This document shows, piece after piece, positions 9,505 through 15,557 of a stretch of DNA of 15,755 nucleotides. The stretch spans positions 1-15,755 of the forward strand of contig JAKPAQ010000290.1 of the NCBI GenBank assembly GCA_029779385.1. Direction: 5' to 3'. The stretch comes from Actinomycetes bacterium. GTDB taxonomy: Bacteria > Actinomycetota > Actinomycetes > Propionibacteriales > Nocardioidaceae. The position numbers and the translations under genes are program-made. The notes beneath the pieces are model-generated. The model was not told the DNA's origin and did not search any database. It saw only the letters and a program-made list of their open reading frames with translations. The number at the start of each line of letters is the position of its first letter. The stretch's first letter is position 1.

Positions 9505-9532
9505 CTTATACAGGGCTGCAAAGTTTGCACAA
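9505..9532 (-). promoter_or_regulatory. Promoter of the tetR-MFS unit, likely leaderless
   Basis: Read on the minus strand, a -35-like TTGTGC (9527-9532) and a -10 TATAAG (9505-9510) are separated by 16 bases. Only eight bases lie between the -10 and the tetR ATG at 9496, so transcription should start at or within a base or two of the start codon. The absence of a Shine-Dalgarno agrees. The -10 is good, the -35 is weak. Confidence 0.5.
9517..9529. promoter_or_regulatory. Candidate TetR-family operator (13-bp perfect palindrome)
   Basis: TGCAAAGTTTGCA is a perfect inverted repeat with a single central base. It lies in the -35/-10 spacer of the tetR promoter and reaches into the -35, where a bound repressor would block RNA polymerase. 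TetR-family proteins commonly bind such sites upstream of their own gene. Assignment to this TetR is inference from position. Confidence 0.5.
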
Positions 9533-9538
9533 GTGAAT

Positions 9539-10714
9539 CTACCGGATGTCGTCGAGGGCGGCGGGCGCTAGTTGCTGGCCCACTAGTTCTCGAAGCCGAT
9601 CGGTTACGCCCCAAATTCCTACATTCATCGCGGCGGTTAGCCGATCATCAGAACCGAACCAGTAGGCGATGAACTCGTTTGCCGCTAGGTCGCCGCGAAT
9701 CTCGACGCGATCACTTGGGGCAGATCGTCCGACATACTCCATCGAGAACTCGAACTGGTCAGTGAAGAAGTACGGCAACCAGTCATAGACCACGTCGTTC
9801 CCCATCACGACCTCGGCGGCCGCCTGTCCTTGCCTAATCGCGTTGTCCCAGTGCTCCACCCGAAGTCTGGCGTTCATGCCAACGTGCCAAGCGTTCGCCA
9901 CATCGCCGATCGCCATGATCTTGGGGTCACTGGTGAAAAACTTCTCATCTACTTCGACGCCGTTTTCTGTTCGAAGACCGGCATCGGTGGCCAACTGGAT
10001 CTCGGGCGTCGCACCGGCCGCTATCAGAACTAAGTCGGCATGAAACTCTTGGTCGGCGGTACGAACGCCGGTTGGCCCAGACTCACCTAGGAGAACTTCT
10101 TCGACTTTCACCGCGCAGCGCAAGTCAACCCCGTGAGATTGGTGAAGGTCGGCTAGGTACTGGGCCAGCGTTGGCCCAAGAACATTAGCCAACGGAAGTT
10201 TCGCCGCTTCAAGAACTGTCACCTCGATGCCGCGGGTCCTTGCCGCAGCAGCGACTTCTAGTCCGATCCAGCCTGCGCCAACAATGACGAGCCGACCTCC
10301 TGCCGTAAGCGAAGCGGCCAAACTGCGCGAGTCGTCAACGGTTCGCAGGCTGCGGGCACGATCCGCGCCCGGCAGATTGAGGATCCGGGCGCGCGCGCCA
10401 GTAGCTAACACCAGCAGGTCGTACGAAACCGACTGCCCATTGGTCAGCTCGACTTGCTGATTCGGTCGATCGATCTTGGTCGCGCTCGTATGCGTGAGCA
10501 ACTCGACCTTGTTTTCAAGCCACCAGCTCGACGGCAACACAGTGGGATCAACCGGCTCACCGAGCAGGAGTTTCTTTGAAAGTGGTGGGCGCTCGTAAGG
10601 CTCATAGGGCTCGGCCGCAATCACTGAAATCGCGCCGTTGAACTCCTTCTCACGCAGGCGCTCAGCAAACTTTGCCCCGGCCAATCCCCCACCAATAACC
10701 ACTAGCTGGTTCAT
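9539..10714 (-). CDS. FAD-dependent oxidoreductase, ferredoxin/rubredoxin reductase type
   Basis: Predicted NAD(P)H-dependent flavoprotein of 391 residues that passes electrons to a small iron-sulfur protein, as in the ferredoxin reductases of P450 and dioxygenase systems. It has an N-terminal FAD-binding GGGLAG (8-13), a PYERPPLSKK segment, a central NAD(P)-binding GAGWIG (146-151) followed by acidic E/VTVLEA, the ATG-like LLVLATGAR, and the second FAD motif IMAIGDVAN. The C-terminal part (VEHWDNAIRQG, then the YFFTDQF stretch) matches the Reductase_C domain of this family rather than thioredoxin or glutathione reductase; no redox CxxxxC was seen. Start ATG 10714 has no strong Shine-Dalgarno. 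It is 42 bases upstream of tetR on the same strand and may be partly co-transcribed. No ferredoxin, Rieske or P450 gene is adjacent. Confidence 0.88.
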   Translation of the reverse strand: MNQLVVIGGGLAGAKFAERLREKEFNGAISVIAAEPYEPYERPPLSKKLLLGEPVDPTVLPSSWWLENKVELLTHTSATKIDRPNQQVELTNGQSVSYDLLVLATGARARILNLPGADRARSLRTVDDSRSLAASLTAGGRLVIVGAGWIGLEVAAAARTRGIEVTVLEAAKLPLANVLGPTLAQYLADLHQSHGVDLRCAVKVEEVLLGESGPTGVRTADQEFHADLVLIAAGATPEIQLATDAGLRTENGVEVDEKFFTSDPKIMAIGDVANAWHVGMNARLRVEHWDNAIRQGQAAAEVVMGNDVVYDWLPYFFTDQFEFSMEYVGRSAPSDRVEIRGDLAANEFIAYWFGSDDRLTAAMNVGIWGVTDRLRELVGQQLAPAALDDIR

Positions 10715-10752
10715 AACTCAATGCTGCCGACCTTGGCCGTTAGCGCAACCGC

Positions 10753-10798
10753 AAAAGACCAGGAGCCCAGATCCGATCGGATCTGGGCTTCTGGTTTT
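10753..10798 (-). terminator. Strong intrinsic terminator of nrdRJ
   Basis: A 26-base perfect palindrome at 10764-10789 (arm AGCCCAGATCC, centre GATC) is extended on both sides by further pairs (CCAG/CTGG plus wobbles), with an A-run at 10753-10756 and a T-run at 10795-10798. Read from nrdJ on the minus strand this is a GC-rich hairpin followed by TTTT, 22 bases after the nrdJ stop. The symmetric A/T tails would let it work in both directions. It separates nrdJ from the oxidoreductase gene. Confidence 0.85.
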
Positions 10799-10819
10799 GA
10801 CTTGACTAGCGCTTAGCGA

Positions 10820-13693
10820 TCAGCTGCAACCGCTGGTGCTGCCGCAGCCTTCGCACACATGGCACGAACCGGCTGGGCGCATCTTGGTGCCGCAGGTCAT
10901 GCACAGCGGGCTGTCTACCGCTGCCCCGGTGATCTCTTCAAGGAGTTCTGCCGATGTGTGCGCCGTCGAACTGGCGGGCTTGGCCGTCTTCACTTCGACC
11001 GAGACCTCCTCGGCGAGGGCCGAAGTCGTTTCCTGGGAAACGAGTTCGGCCGAAGTCGAACCATCGCCAGCCTCGAGTTGATCATCGAGTTCGTAGGAAC
11101 CAGTATCGAGGTAACGCTGACGCTCATCAACCGAGTGAATCGACAGCGCCGAACGAGTATCGAAGTCCAGGTAGTCCAATGCCAAGCGGCGGAATACGTA
11201 GTCCATGATCGACTGCGCCATCCGAACATCCGGATCGTCAGTCAAACCGGCCGGCTCGAACTTGAGGTTGGTGAACTTGGAGACGAAGGTCTCCAATGGA
11301 ACGCCGTACTGCAGGCCGATCGAGACCGCGATACTGAACGCGTCCATCACGCCCGCGAGAGTTGAACCCTGCTTGCCGAGCTTGAGGAAAATCTCGCCCA
11401 AGGTGTCATCGCTGTGCGCGCCAGAGGTCATGTAACCCTCGGCGCCGCCAACACTGAAGCTGGTCGTGATCGACTGACGCGACTTCGGCAGTCGACGGCG
11501 AATTGGCTTCTCGATGATCGTCTCGATGACTTCGACCTTCGCGGCCGGTTCATCGGCGGTCTTTGCTTTGGCATCGCTTAGCGGCTGGCCAACCTTGCAG
11601 TTGTCGCGGTAGACCGCGAGCGCCTTCAAGCCAAGCTTCCAGCCTTGGAAGTAGACGTCCGCGATTTCTTCGACTGTCGAGGTTTCAGGCATGTTGACGG
11701 TCTTGCTGATAGCGCCAGACAGGAACGGCTGGCAAGCGGCCATCATCCGCACGTGGCCCATCGGCTTGATTGCGCGAGCACCAACTGCGCAGTCGAAGAT
11801 TTCGTAATGCTCTGGACGAAGACCAGGCGCATCAACAACGTGACCATGCTCGGAAATGAACTCTACGATCGCTTCGATCGTCTCTCCTGTGTAACCGAGT
11901 TTCGCCAAAGCTACTGGGATCGTCTGGTTGACCACCTGCAGCGAACTGCCGCCAACGAGCTTCTTGAACTTGACCAAGCTGAAGTCAGGCTCAATGCCGG
12001 TCGTATCGCAGTCCATCATGAAGCCGATGGTGCCGGTCGGCGCGAGCACCGAAGCCTGCGAGTTGCGCCAGCCGTTCTTCTCGCCAATTTTGGTGTTGGC
12101 GGCCCACTGCTTGGTGGCTTCCTTGTGAACGGCGATATCCATTGCGTTCTTCGTGCGGATCTCGTCGTTGGCCGCCTGATGCTTACGCATGACGCGCTGG
12201 TGTCCTTGGACGTTCTTCGCGTAGCCCTCGTACGGGCCAACCGCGGCCGCCAGTTCGGCGCTACGACGGTAGGAAGTACCGGTCATCAGCGAAGTGATCG
12301 ACGCCGCCAAAGCCCGGCCACCGTCTGAGTCATAGGCCAACCCCGAGGCCATGAGCAGTGCGCCGAGGTTCGCGTAGCCGATTCCCAGCTGCCGGAACTT
12401 GCGGGTTGTATCGCCGATCGGATCGGTCGGGAAGTCGGCGAAGCAGATCGAGATGTCCATCGCGGTGATGATGAACTCGACGCTCTTAACAAACTTCTGG
12501 GCGTCAAACTGGCCGTCGTCGGTGAGGAACTTCAGCAAGTTCAAACTGGCTAGGTTGCAGCTGGAGTTATCGAGGTGCATGTACTCGCTGCACGGGTTCG
12601 AGGCGGTGATCCGACCCGACTCCGGGGTGGTGTGCCAGTCGTTGATCGTCGAGTCGTACTGGATGCCAGGATCGGCACATGCCCACGCGGCGTGCGCGAT
12701 CTTGCCCCACAGGTCGCGAGCATCGACGCTCTCGATCACTTCACCGGTCGTGCGGCCACGAAGACCGAAGTCCGTGTTGTCCTCGACGGCCTGCATGAAC
12801 TCGTCGCTAACTCGCACCGAGTTATTCGCGTTCTGGTACTGGACGCTGGTGATGTCGCTGCCGCCCAGGTCCATGTCAAAGCCGGCATCGCGCAGCACGC
12901 GAATCTTCTCTTCTTCGCGCTCTTTGGTCTCAACGAACTCGACGATGTCGGGGTGATCGATATCGAGCACGACCATTTTGGCCGCGCGGCGAGTGGCGCC
13001 ACCGGACTTGATCGTGCCGGCCGAAGCATCGGCACCGCGCATGAAAGAAACCGGTCCCGAGGCCGTGCCGCCGGAGGAACGCAACAGTTCTTTACTAGAC
13101 CGAATCCGCGACAGGTTGAGCCCAGCACCGGAACCGCCCTTGAAGATAAGACCTTCTTCGCGGTACCAGTTCAGGATCGAGTCCATCGAATCGTCTACTG
13201 CCAAAATGAAGCAGGCGCTGACCTGCTGGGGGCTACTGGTACCAACGTTGAACCACACGGGACTGTTGAAACTGAAAACCTGATGCAAGAGCATGTGGGT
13301 GAGCTCGTGTTCAAAAATCTCGGCGTCCGCTTCGGTAGCGAAGTAGCCGAAATCTTTGCCGGCCTTGACGTAGGTCAGCACAACGCGATCGAGCAACTGA
13401 CGCAGGCTCGATTCACGCTGTTCGGAGCCAACCGCACCCCTGAAGTATTTGGTGGTGACGATCGTCGAAGCGTTGAGGCTCCACGATTCGGGGAACTCGA
13501 CACCACGTTGTTCGAAGACGGTCTCGCCGGTCTTCCAGTTTGTCTGGACGACATCACGACGTTCCCACGTAACGGCGTCATACGGGTGAACGCCTTCGGT
13601 GGTGAACACGCGCTCAATCTTCAAAGCAGCCTTCGTTGCTTTGCGGGTCGAACGCGGTGTGGGGGTGGGGGTCCCGCCGACCGTCTCGGTCAT
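10820..13693 (-). CDS. nrdJ: Class II (B12-dependent) ribonucleoside-diphosphate reductase
   Basis: NrdJ reduces ribonucleotides to deoxyribonucleotides using adenosylcobalamin as radical source, working with or without oxygen. The 957-residue length is typical of actinobacterial NrdJ. Catalytic residues are visible: the active-site cysteine pair C161 (SACFILAV) and C379 (SSCNLASLN), and the NPCSE loop with N366, the thiyl-radical C368 and E370. The 11-residue spacing C368-C379 matches known class II enzymes. A TSCPD-type domain lies at about 740-850. The C-tail carries C931, C934, C944, C947, C950 and C956, arranged as CxxC, CxxC and a terminal CGSTSGC that would re-reduce the active site. 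No N-terminal ATP cone was recognised. The start ATG 13693 overlaps the nrdR stop, with AGGAG (13700-13704 on the minus strand) six bases upstream. No other nrd genes are in the window. Confidence 0.97.
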   Translation of the reverse strand: MTETVGGTPTPTPRSTRKATKAALKIERVFTTEGVHPYDAVTWERRDVVQTNWKTGETVFEQRGVEFPESWSLNASTIVTTKYFRGAVGSEQRESSLRQLLDRVVLTYVKAGKDFGYFATEADAEIFEHELTHMLLHQVFSFNSPVWFNVGTSSPQQVSACFILAVDDSMDSILNWYREEGLIFKGGSGAGLNLSRIRSSKELLRSSGGTASGPVSFMRGADASAGTIKSGGATRRAAKMVVLDIDHPDIVEFVETKEREEEKIRVLRDAGFDMDLGGSDITSVQYQNANNSVRVSDEFMQAVEDNTDFGLRGRTTGEVIESVDARDLWGKIAHAAWACADPGIQYDSTINDWHTTPESGRITASNPCSEYMHLDNSSCNLASLNLLKFLTDDGQFDAQKFVKSVEFIITAMDISICFADFPTDPIGDTTRKFRQLGIGYANLGALLMASGLAYDSDGGRALAASITSLMTGTSYRRSAELAAAVGPYEGYAKNVQGHQRVMRKHQAANDEIRTKNAMDIAVHKEATKQWAANTKIGEKNGWRNSQASVLAPTGTIGFMMDCDTTGIEPDFSLVKFKKLVGGSSLQVVNQTIPVALAKLGYTGETIEAIVEFISEHGHVVDAPGLRPEHYEIFDCAVGARAIKPMGHVRMMAACQPFLSGAISKTVNMPETSTVEEIADVYFQGWKLGLKALAVYRDNCKVGQPLSDAKAKTADEPAAKVEVIETIIEKPIRRRLPKSRQSITTSFSVGGAEGYMTSGAHSDDTLGEIFLKLGKQGSTLAGVMDAFSIAVSIGLQYGVPLETFVSKFTNLKFEPAGLTDDPDVRMAQSIMDYVFRRLALDYLDFDTRSALSIHSVDERQRYLDTGSYELDDQLEAGDGSTSAELVSQETTSALAEEVSVEVKTAKPASSTAHTSAELLEEITGAAVDSPLCMTCGTKMRPAGSCHVCEGCGSTSGCS

Positions 13694-14217
13694 CTGGTGC
13701 TCCTGTCTTCGGTGGTGGCGTGGTGAATTTCAAAATTTGGATTTTCGGTAATGGCGCTGATGGAGTCATCAGTGGTGTCAGCCAGGAGGCCGGCGATTTC
13801 GGCCACAAAATCATCTGCGGAGGCAAACGACTTGTAGACCGACGCAAACCGCAAATAGGCAACTTCGTCGAGTGCTCGAAGTGGCTCGAGAATTGCAAGG
13901 CCAATATCTTGAGTGTTGATCTCAACTTGGCCGGACGCACGCAGGGTGTCTTCAACTTGTTGACCAAGGCAAGCAAGGTCGTCGGCCGAAACCGGGCGGC
14001 CCTTACAGGCCTTGGCCACACCCGAAATCGCCTTGTCGCGCGCGAATGGTTCGGTCGCACCTGAACGCTTTAGCACCATCAGCTGCATCTGCTCAACGGT
14101 GGTGAATCGCTTTTCACACGCGGGGCACGTGCGCCGTCGACGAATCGCTCCGCCTTCATCGGTTACTCGCGAATCGAGGACCTTAGTGTCCGTGTGTTTA
14201 CAGAAGGGACAGAACAT
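13690..14217 (-). CDS. nrdR: Transcriptional repressor NrdR
   Basis: NrdR is a nucleotide-sensing repressor of ribonucleotide reductase genes. The 175-residue product starts MFCPFC and has a zinc ribbon with C3, C6, C31 and C34, then [17 protein letters not shown], followed by the ATP-cone domain (about 49-139) that senses ATP/dATP. It is about 20-25 residues longer than most NrdR proteins because of an acidic, probably disordered tail (about 146-175). Start ATG 14217 is preceded by a near-perfect Shine-Dalgarno GAGGAGG (14223-14229) with five bases spacing. It is the first gene of the nrdR-nrdJ operon, overlapping nrdJ by ATGA, and two NrdR boxes in its promoter indicate autoregulation together with nrdJ. 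The pair is the same as the nrdRJ operon of Streptomyces. Confidence 0.97.
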   Translation of the reverse strand: MFCPFCKHTDTKVLDSRVTDEGGAIRRRRTCPACEKRFTTVEQMQLMVLKRSGATEPFARDKAISGVAKACKGRPVSADDLACLGQQVEDTLRASGQVEINTQDIGLAILEPLRALDEVAYLRFASVYKSFASADDFVAEIAGLLADTTDDSISAITENPNFEIHHATTEDRSTR

Positions 14218-14235
14218 TTAGGCCTCCTCAAATTG

Positions 14236-14284
14236 CTCGAATGTGAATCAAACTGGGGAAAAACTGTGGATTTCTCGAATGTGA
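14236..14284. repeat. 11-bp direct repeat in nrdR leader
   Basis: CTCGAATGTGA occurs exactly at 14236-14246 and 14274-14284, 38 bases apart, in the untranslated leader of nrdR. The second copy abuts a DnaA-box-like site. No function is recognised. Confidence 0.5.
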
Positions 14285-14326
14285 TGTGGGTAACAGCGGC
14301 AAAGCTGTGGACCTACATGTGGAGAA
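14265..14326 (+). promoter_or_regulatory. Row of four DnaA-box-like 9-mers in the nrdRJ leader
   Basis: Four TGTGG-starting 9-mers lie in the same orientation: TGTGGATTT (14265-14273), TGTGGGTAA (14285-14293), TGTGGACCT (14306-14314) and TGTGGAGAA (14318-14326). Against TGTGGATAA or the actinobacterial TGTGGACAA they score 7, 8, 7 and 8 of 9. The first three are spaced 20 and 21 bases, about two helical turns. DnaA is known to bind the nrdAB promoter of E. coli; binding here is inference. The last site overlaps the distal NrdR box. A weaker 7/9 match, TGGGGAAAA, is at 14254-14262. Confidence 0.4.
14310..14325. promoter_or_regulatory. NrdR box 2 (weaker, distal from promoter)
   Basis: The 16-mer has core CTACATGTGG (14313-14322), matching 7 of 10 positions of the NrdR core CwAtATaTwG. 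It is separated by 15 bases from the stronger box, so their centres are 31 bp apart, about three helical turns, the tandem arrangement known for NrdR sites. Confidence 0.55.
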
Positions 14327-14327
14327 C

Positions 14328-14339
14328 TACACCGGTGTA
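14328..14339. promoter_or_regulatory. Unassigned 12-bp palindrome between the NrdR boxes
   Basis: TACACCGGTGTA is a perfect inverted repeat filling most of the 15-base gap between the two NrdR boxes. It does not match the NrdR core. It might be a site for another regulator or a chance palindrome. Confidence 0.35.
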
Positions 14340-14340
14340 A

Positions 14341-14356
14341 CTACTAGATGTAGTGG
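14341..14356. promoter_or_regulatory. NrdR box 1 over the nrdRJ transcription start
   Basis: CTACTAGATGTAGTGG has core CTAGATGTAG (14344-14353), matching 8 of 10 positions of the NrdR core CwAtATaTwG, and the core is nearly symmetric. It begins two bases after the -10 element on the minus strand, so bound NrdR would cover the start of transcription. Confidence 0.7.
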
Positions 14357-14358
14357 TA

Positions 14359-14387
14359 ACTGTACGGCCCAAGTCGCACTTAGACAA
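14359..14387 (-). promoter_or_regulatory. nrdRJ promoter
   Basis: On the minus strand, -35 TTGTCT (14382-14387) and -10 TACAGT (14359-14364) are separated by exactly 17 bases; each matches the sigma70-type consensus at four of six positions. Transcription should start near 14352, inside NrdR box 1, giving a leader of about 135 bases before the nrdR ATG. No cobalamin-riboswitch B12 box was seen in that leader. Confidence 0.6.
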
Positions 14388-14443
14388 CTAGATTCGAAGA
14401 AAGTCCCGAAGAAGTTTCGAACCGAGGCAACCGGCCAGCAAAA

Positions 14444-14896
14444 TTAGCTGCGGCGCGAGAGAGCAACCGCGAAGCCGTGACCAATCAGGGTGGCCAGAAC
14501 GGCCAGGAACGTCGAAGTAAGCGAAACGCCTAGCGCCAGCCAGCCATAAACAACTCCCACACTGCTCACCTGGAGTAAAACCAACACGATGCTCGCCAGC
14601 ACCATCAGGCCGGCAGCGACAACCCACGCCAACGCGCCCATATCTGCGCCATGGATCCGCTGCCAAGAAAAGGCGATTACGCCCAACCCAATCAAGATGA
14701 TCAGCACGAACGGGAGGCGAAGATCCACCAGTGTGCTGCCGGCACCCTCGCCCAAACTGGACTCCATCAACGGATTGTTAACCGGCAATAGCCAAGTCAA
14801 GGCAGCAGCCAAAGCGAACACGGCAGCCTTAGCGAGAACTTGGACCCGAAACCCAGTGACCAAGCGAATCTCGTGACCATGAGCAACGATCGCCAT
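14444..14896 (-). CDS. Hypothetical four-helix membrane protein
   Basis: I do not recognise this family. The 150-residue product has four predicted membrane segments at about 18-37, 61-79, 88-109 and 113-138, a short N-terminal tail with two histidines (AHGHE), an extracytoplasmic-looking or cytoplasmic loop at 38-60 rich in small and acidic residues, and a basic C-end (SRRS). No enzyme motif is visible. Start ATG 14896 has GGAGG (14904-14908) seven bases upstream, which supports it being translated. It lies 91 bases downstream of the LysM gene and upstream of nrdR on the same strand, with no clear terminator on either side. It might therefore be read from the SOS-controlled promoter of the LysM gene, but an own promoter in the 91-base gap cannot be excluded. 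Function unknown. Confidence 0.8.
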   Translation of the reverse strand: MAIVAHGHEIRLVTGFRVQVLAKAAVFALAAALTWLLPVNNPLMESSLGEGAGSTLVDLRLPFVLIILIGLGVIAFSWQRIHGADMGALAWVVAAGLMVLASIVLVLLQVSSVGVVYGWLALGVSLTSTFLAVLATLIGHGFAVALSRRS

Positions 14897-14987
14897 TGCC
14901 GAACCTCCGCAACATTGGGGACGTGTTCTTCACAGTACGCCTGACAAACAACGATGGGCGGAATTTGTAGCAAACACGCGGGGGCGG

Positions 14988-15365
14988 TTAGTCAACAGCA
15001 GGAAGCGCCAACTTCGCGCCGATCGGCAATTTGCTGCCACTCTCTAGGGCATTGAGTCGGATGATCTCGTCGACCGTTGCTCGAATATCGTCGCTAGGGC
15101 GCAGTTCGGCTGCAATGCTCCACAACGTCTGCCCCGGCTGAATCGTGATCGTCGTGACCGCCTGACCTGGCTCATCGGTGGCGGCGCCGGCCGAGCCAAA
15201 GATCAACGCACCGGTTGCGACGACTGAAACTGCGACGGCTGAGACCAAAACCCTGCCCCGCGAGGTGAGTCGAAGCGGCGCAAGCTCGCCACGGACTCGG
15301 CTCGGCGCCACAGATTGCGGCTTTTGAAACGTCCCGGCGGTGCCCTCATGAATTGCGATGCTCAT
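14988..15365 (-). CDS. LysM-domain membrane protein, probable SOS cell-division suppressor (YneA/ChiZ-like)
   Basis: Small 125-residue protein with a cytoplasmic N-tail (1-37, basic near the membrane), one membrane segment (about 38-60, GRVLVSAVAVSVVATGALIF-type) and an outside LysM peptidoglycan-binding domain (about 71-122; TITIQPGQTLWSIA, then IIRLNAL and LPIGAKLALP). The same layout is found in YneA of Bacillus and Rv2719c/ChiZ of Mycobacterium, which are encoded divergently from lexA, induced by DNA damage, and delay division. The start is ATG 15365 with AGGAGG (15370-15375) four bases upstream. An in-frame ATG at 15653 would run through the whole control region and over lexA and is rejected. 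LexA-box-like sites upstream predict SOS induction. Division-inhibitor function is inferred from synteny and domain layout, and no hydrolase domain is present. Confidence 0.88.
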   Translation of the reverse strand: MSIAIHEGTAGTFQKPQSVAPSRVRGELAPLRLTSRGRVLVSAVAVSVVATGALIFGSAGAATDEPGQAVTTITIQPGQTLWSIAAELRPSDDIRATVDEIIRLNALESGSKLPIGAKLALPAVD

Positions 15366-15415
15366 AATTCCTCCTACTTGAAACGACGTGCGTTCGATTC
15401 GCTCATACGTTCTAT

Positions 15416-15431
15416 TCGAACACATGAACGA
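15416..15431. promoter_or_regulatory. Possible weak third SOS box
   Basis: TCGAACACATGAACGA matches 10 of 12 fixed positions of TCGAAC-N4-GTTCGA; the right half-site is GAACGA. It lies 51 bases upstream of the LysM start codon, where it could act on that gene. Weaker than the two boxes at 15466 and 15511. Confidence 0.35.
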
Positions 15432-15465
15432 CACTAGAGGAGGCCGCCGACAAAATCTGCCACGT

Positions 15466-15481
15466 TCGAAACTTTGTTCGA
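15466..15481. promoter_or_regulatory. SOS (LexA) box 1
   Basis: TCGAAACTTTGTTCGA matches 11 of 12 fixed positions of the actinobacterial LexA site TCGAAC-N4-GTTCGA. It lies in the lexA/LysM divergent region on the LysM-gene side, 100 bases from that start codon. Confidence 0.8.
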
Positions 15482-15517
15482 TCGGCGTGTCGCGCCGACG
15501 GACACGCCGATCGAACA
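15475..15517. repeat. 17-bp perfect inverted repeat linking the two SOS boxes
   Basis: Arms at 15475-15491 (begins TGTTCGATCGG) and 15501-15517 (ends CCGATCGAACA) are perfect reverse complements with a nine-base spacer (GCGCCGACG). The outer ends of the arms are the inner half-sites of SOS boxes 1 and 2, so the dyad places the two boxes symmetrically about 15496. No T-run follows, and it seems to lie between the two promoters, so it is not a terminator. Confidence 0.85.
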
Positions 15518-15526
15518 TTTGTTTGA
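15511..15526. promoter_or_regulatory. SOS (LexA) box 2, at the lexA promoter
   Basis: TCGAACATTTGTTTGA matches 11 of 12 fixed positions of TCGAAC-N4-GTTCGA. It overlaps the start of the proposed lexA -35 element, fitting LexA autorepression. Its centre is 45 bp from that of box 1. Confidence 0.82.
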
Positions 15527-15551
15527 TTGAAAGCCTTTCGGCCGCTACTGT
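15523..15551 (+). promoter_or_regulatory. Candidate lexA promoter, leaderless
   Basis: TTGATT (15523-15528) and TACTGT (15546-15551) are separated by 17 bases. The -10 is a modest match (three of six). Six bases separate it from the ATG at 15558, so transcription would begin at the start codon. No Shine-Dalgarno precedes the ATG, which supports a leaderless lexA mRNA. SOS box 2 overlaps the -35. Confidence 0.4.
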
Positions 15552-15557
15552 CGTGCC

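Noticed and set aside
12575..13726. 383-residue plus-strand open frame
   Set aside because: Antisense shadow of nrdJ and the end of nrdR; no family motif and no ribosome binding site of note, while the minus-strand frame is a certain gene.
14221..14352. Cobalamin riboswitch in the nrdRJ leader
   Set aside because: NrdJ uses B12, but the leader of about 135 bases lacks a recognisable B12 box and is short for this riboswitch class; NrdR boxes explain control.
14221..14360. Chromosomal replication origin
   Set aside because: DnaA-box-like sites are present, but there is no dnaA, dnaN or rpmH nearby, no AT-rich unwinding region, and the stretch is a gene leader.
14407..14419. SOS box upstream of nrdR (CGAA..TTCG dyad)
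   Set aside because: The spacing between half-sites is wrong for TCGAAC-N4-GTTCGA, and the inner GTTC/GAAC bases are missing.
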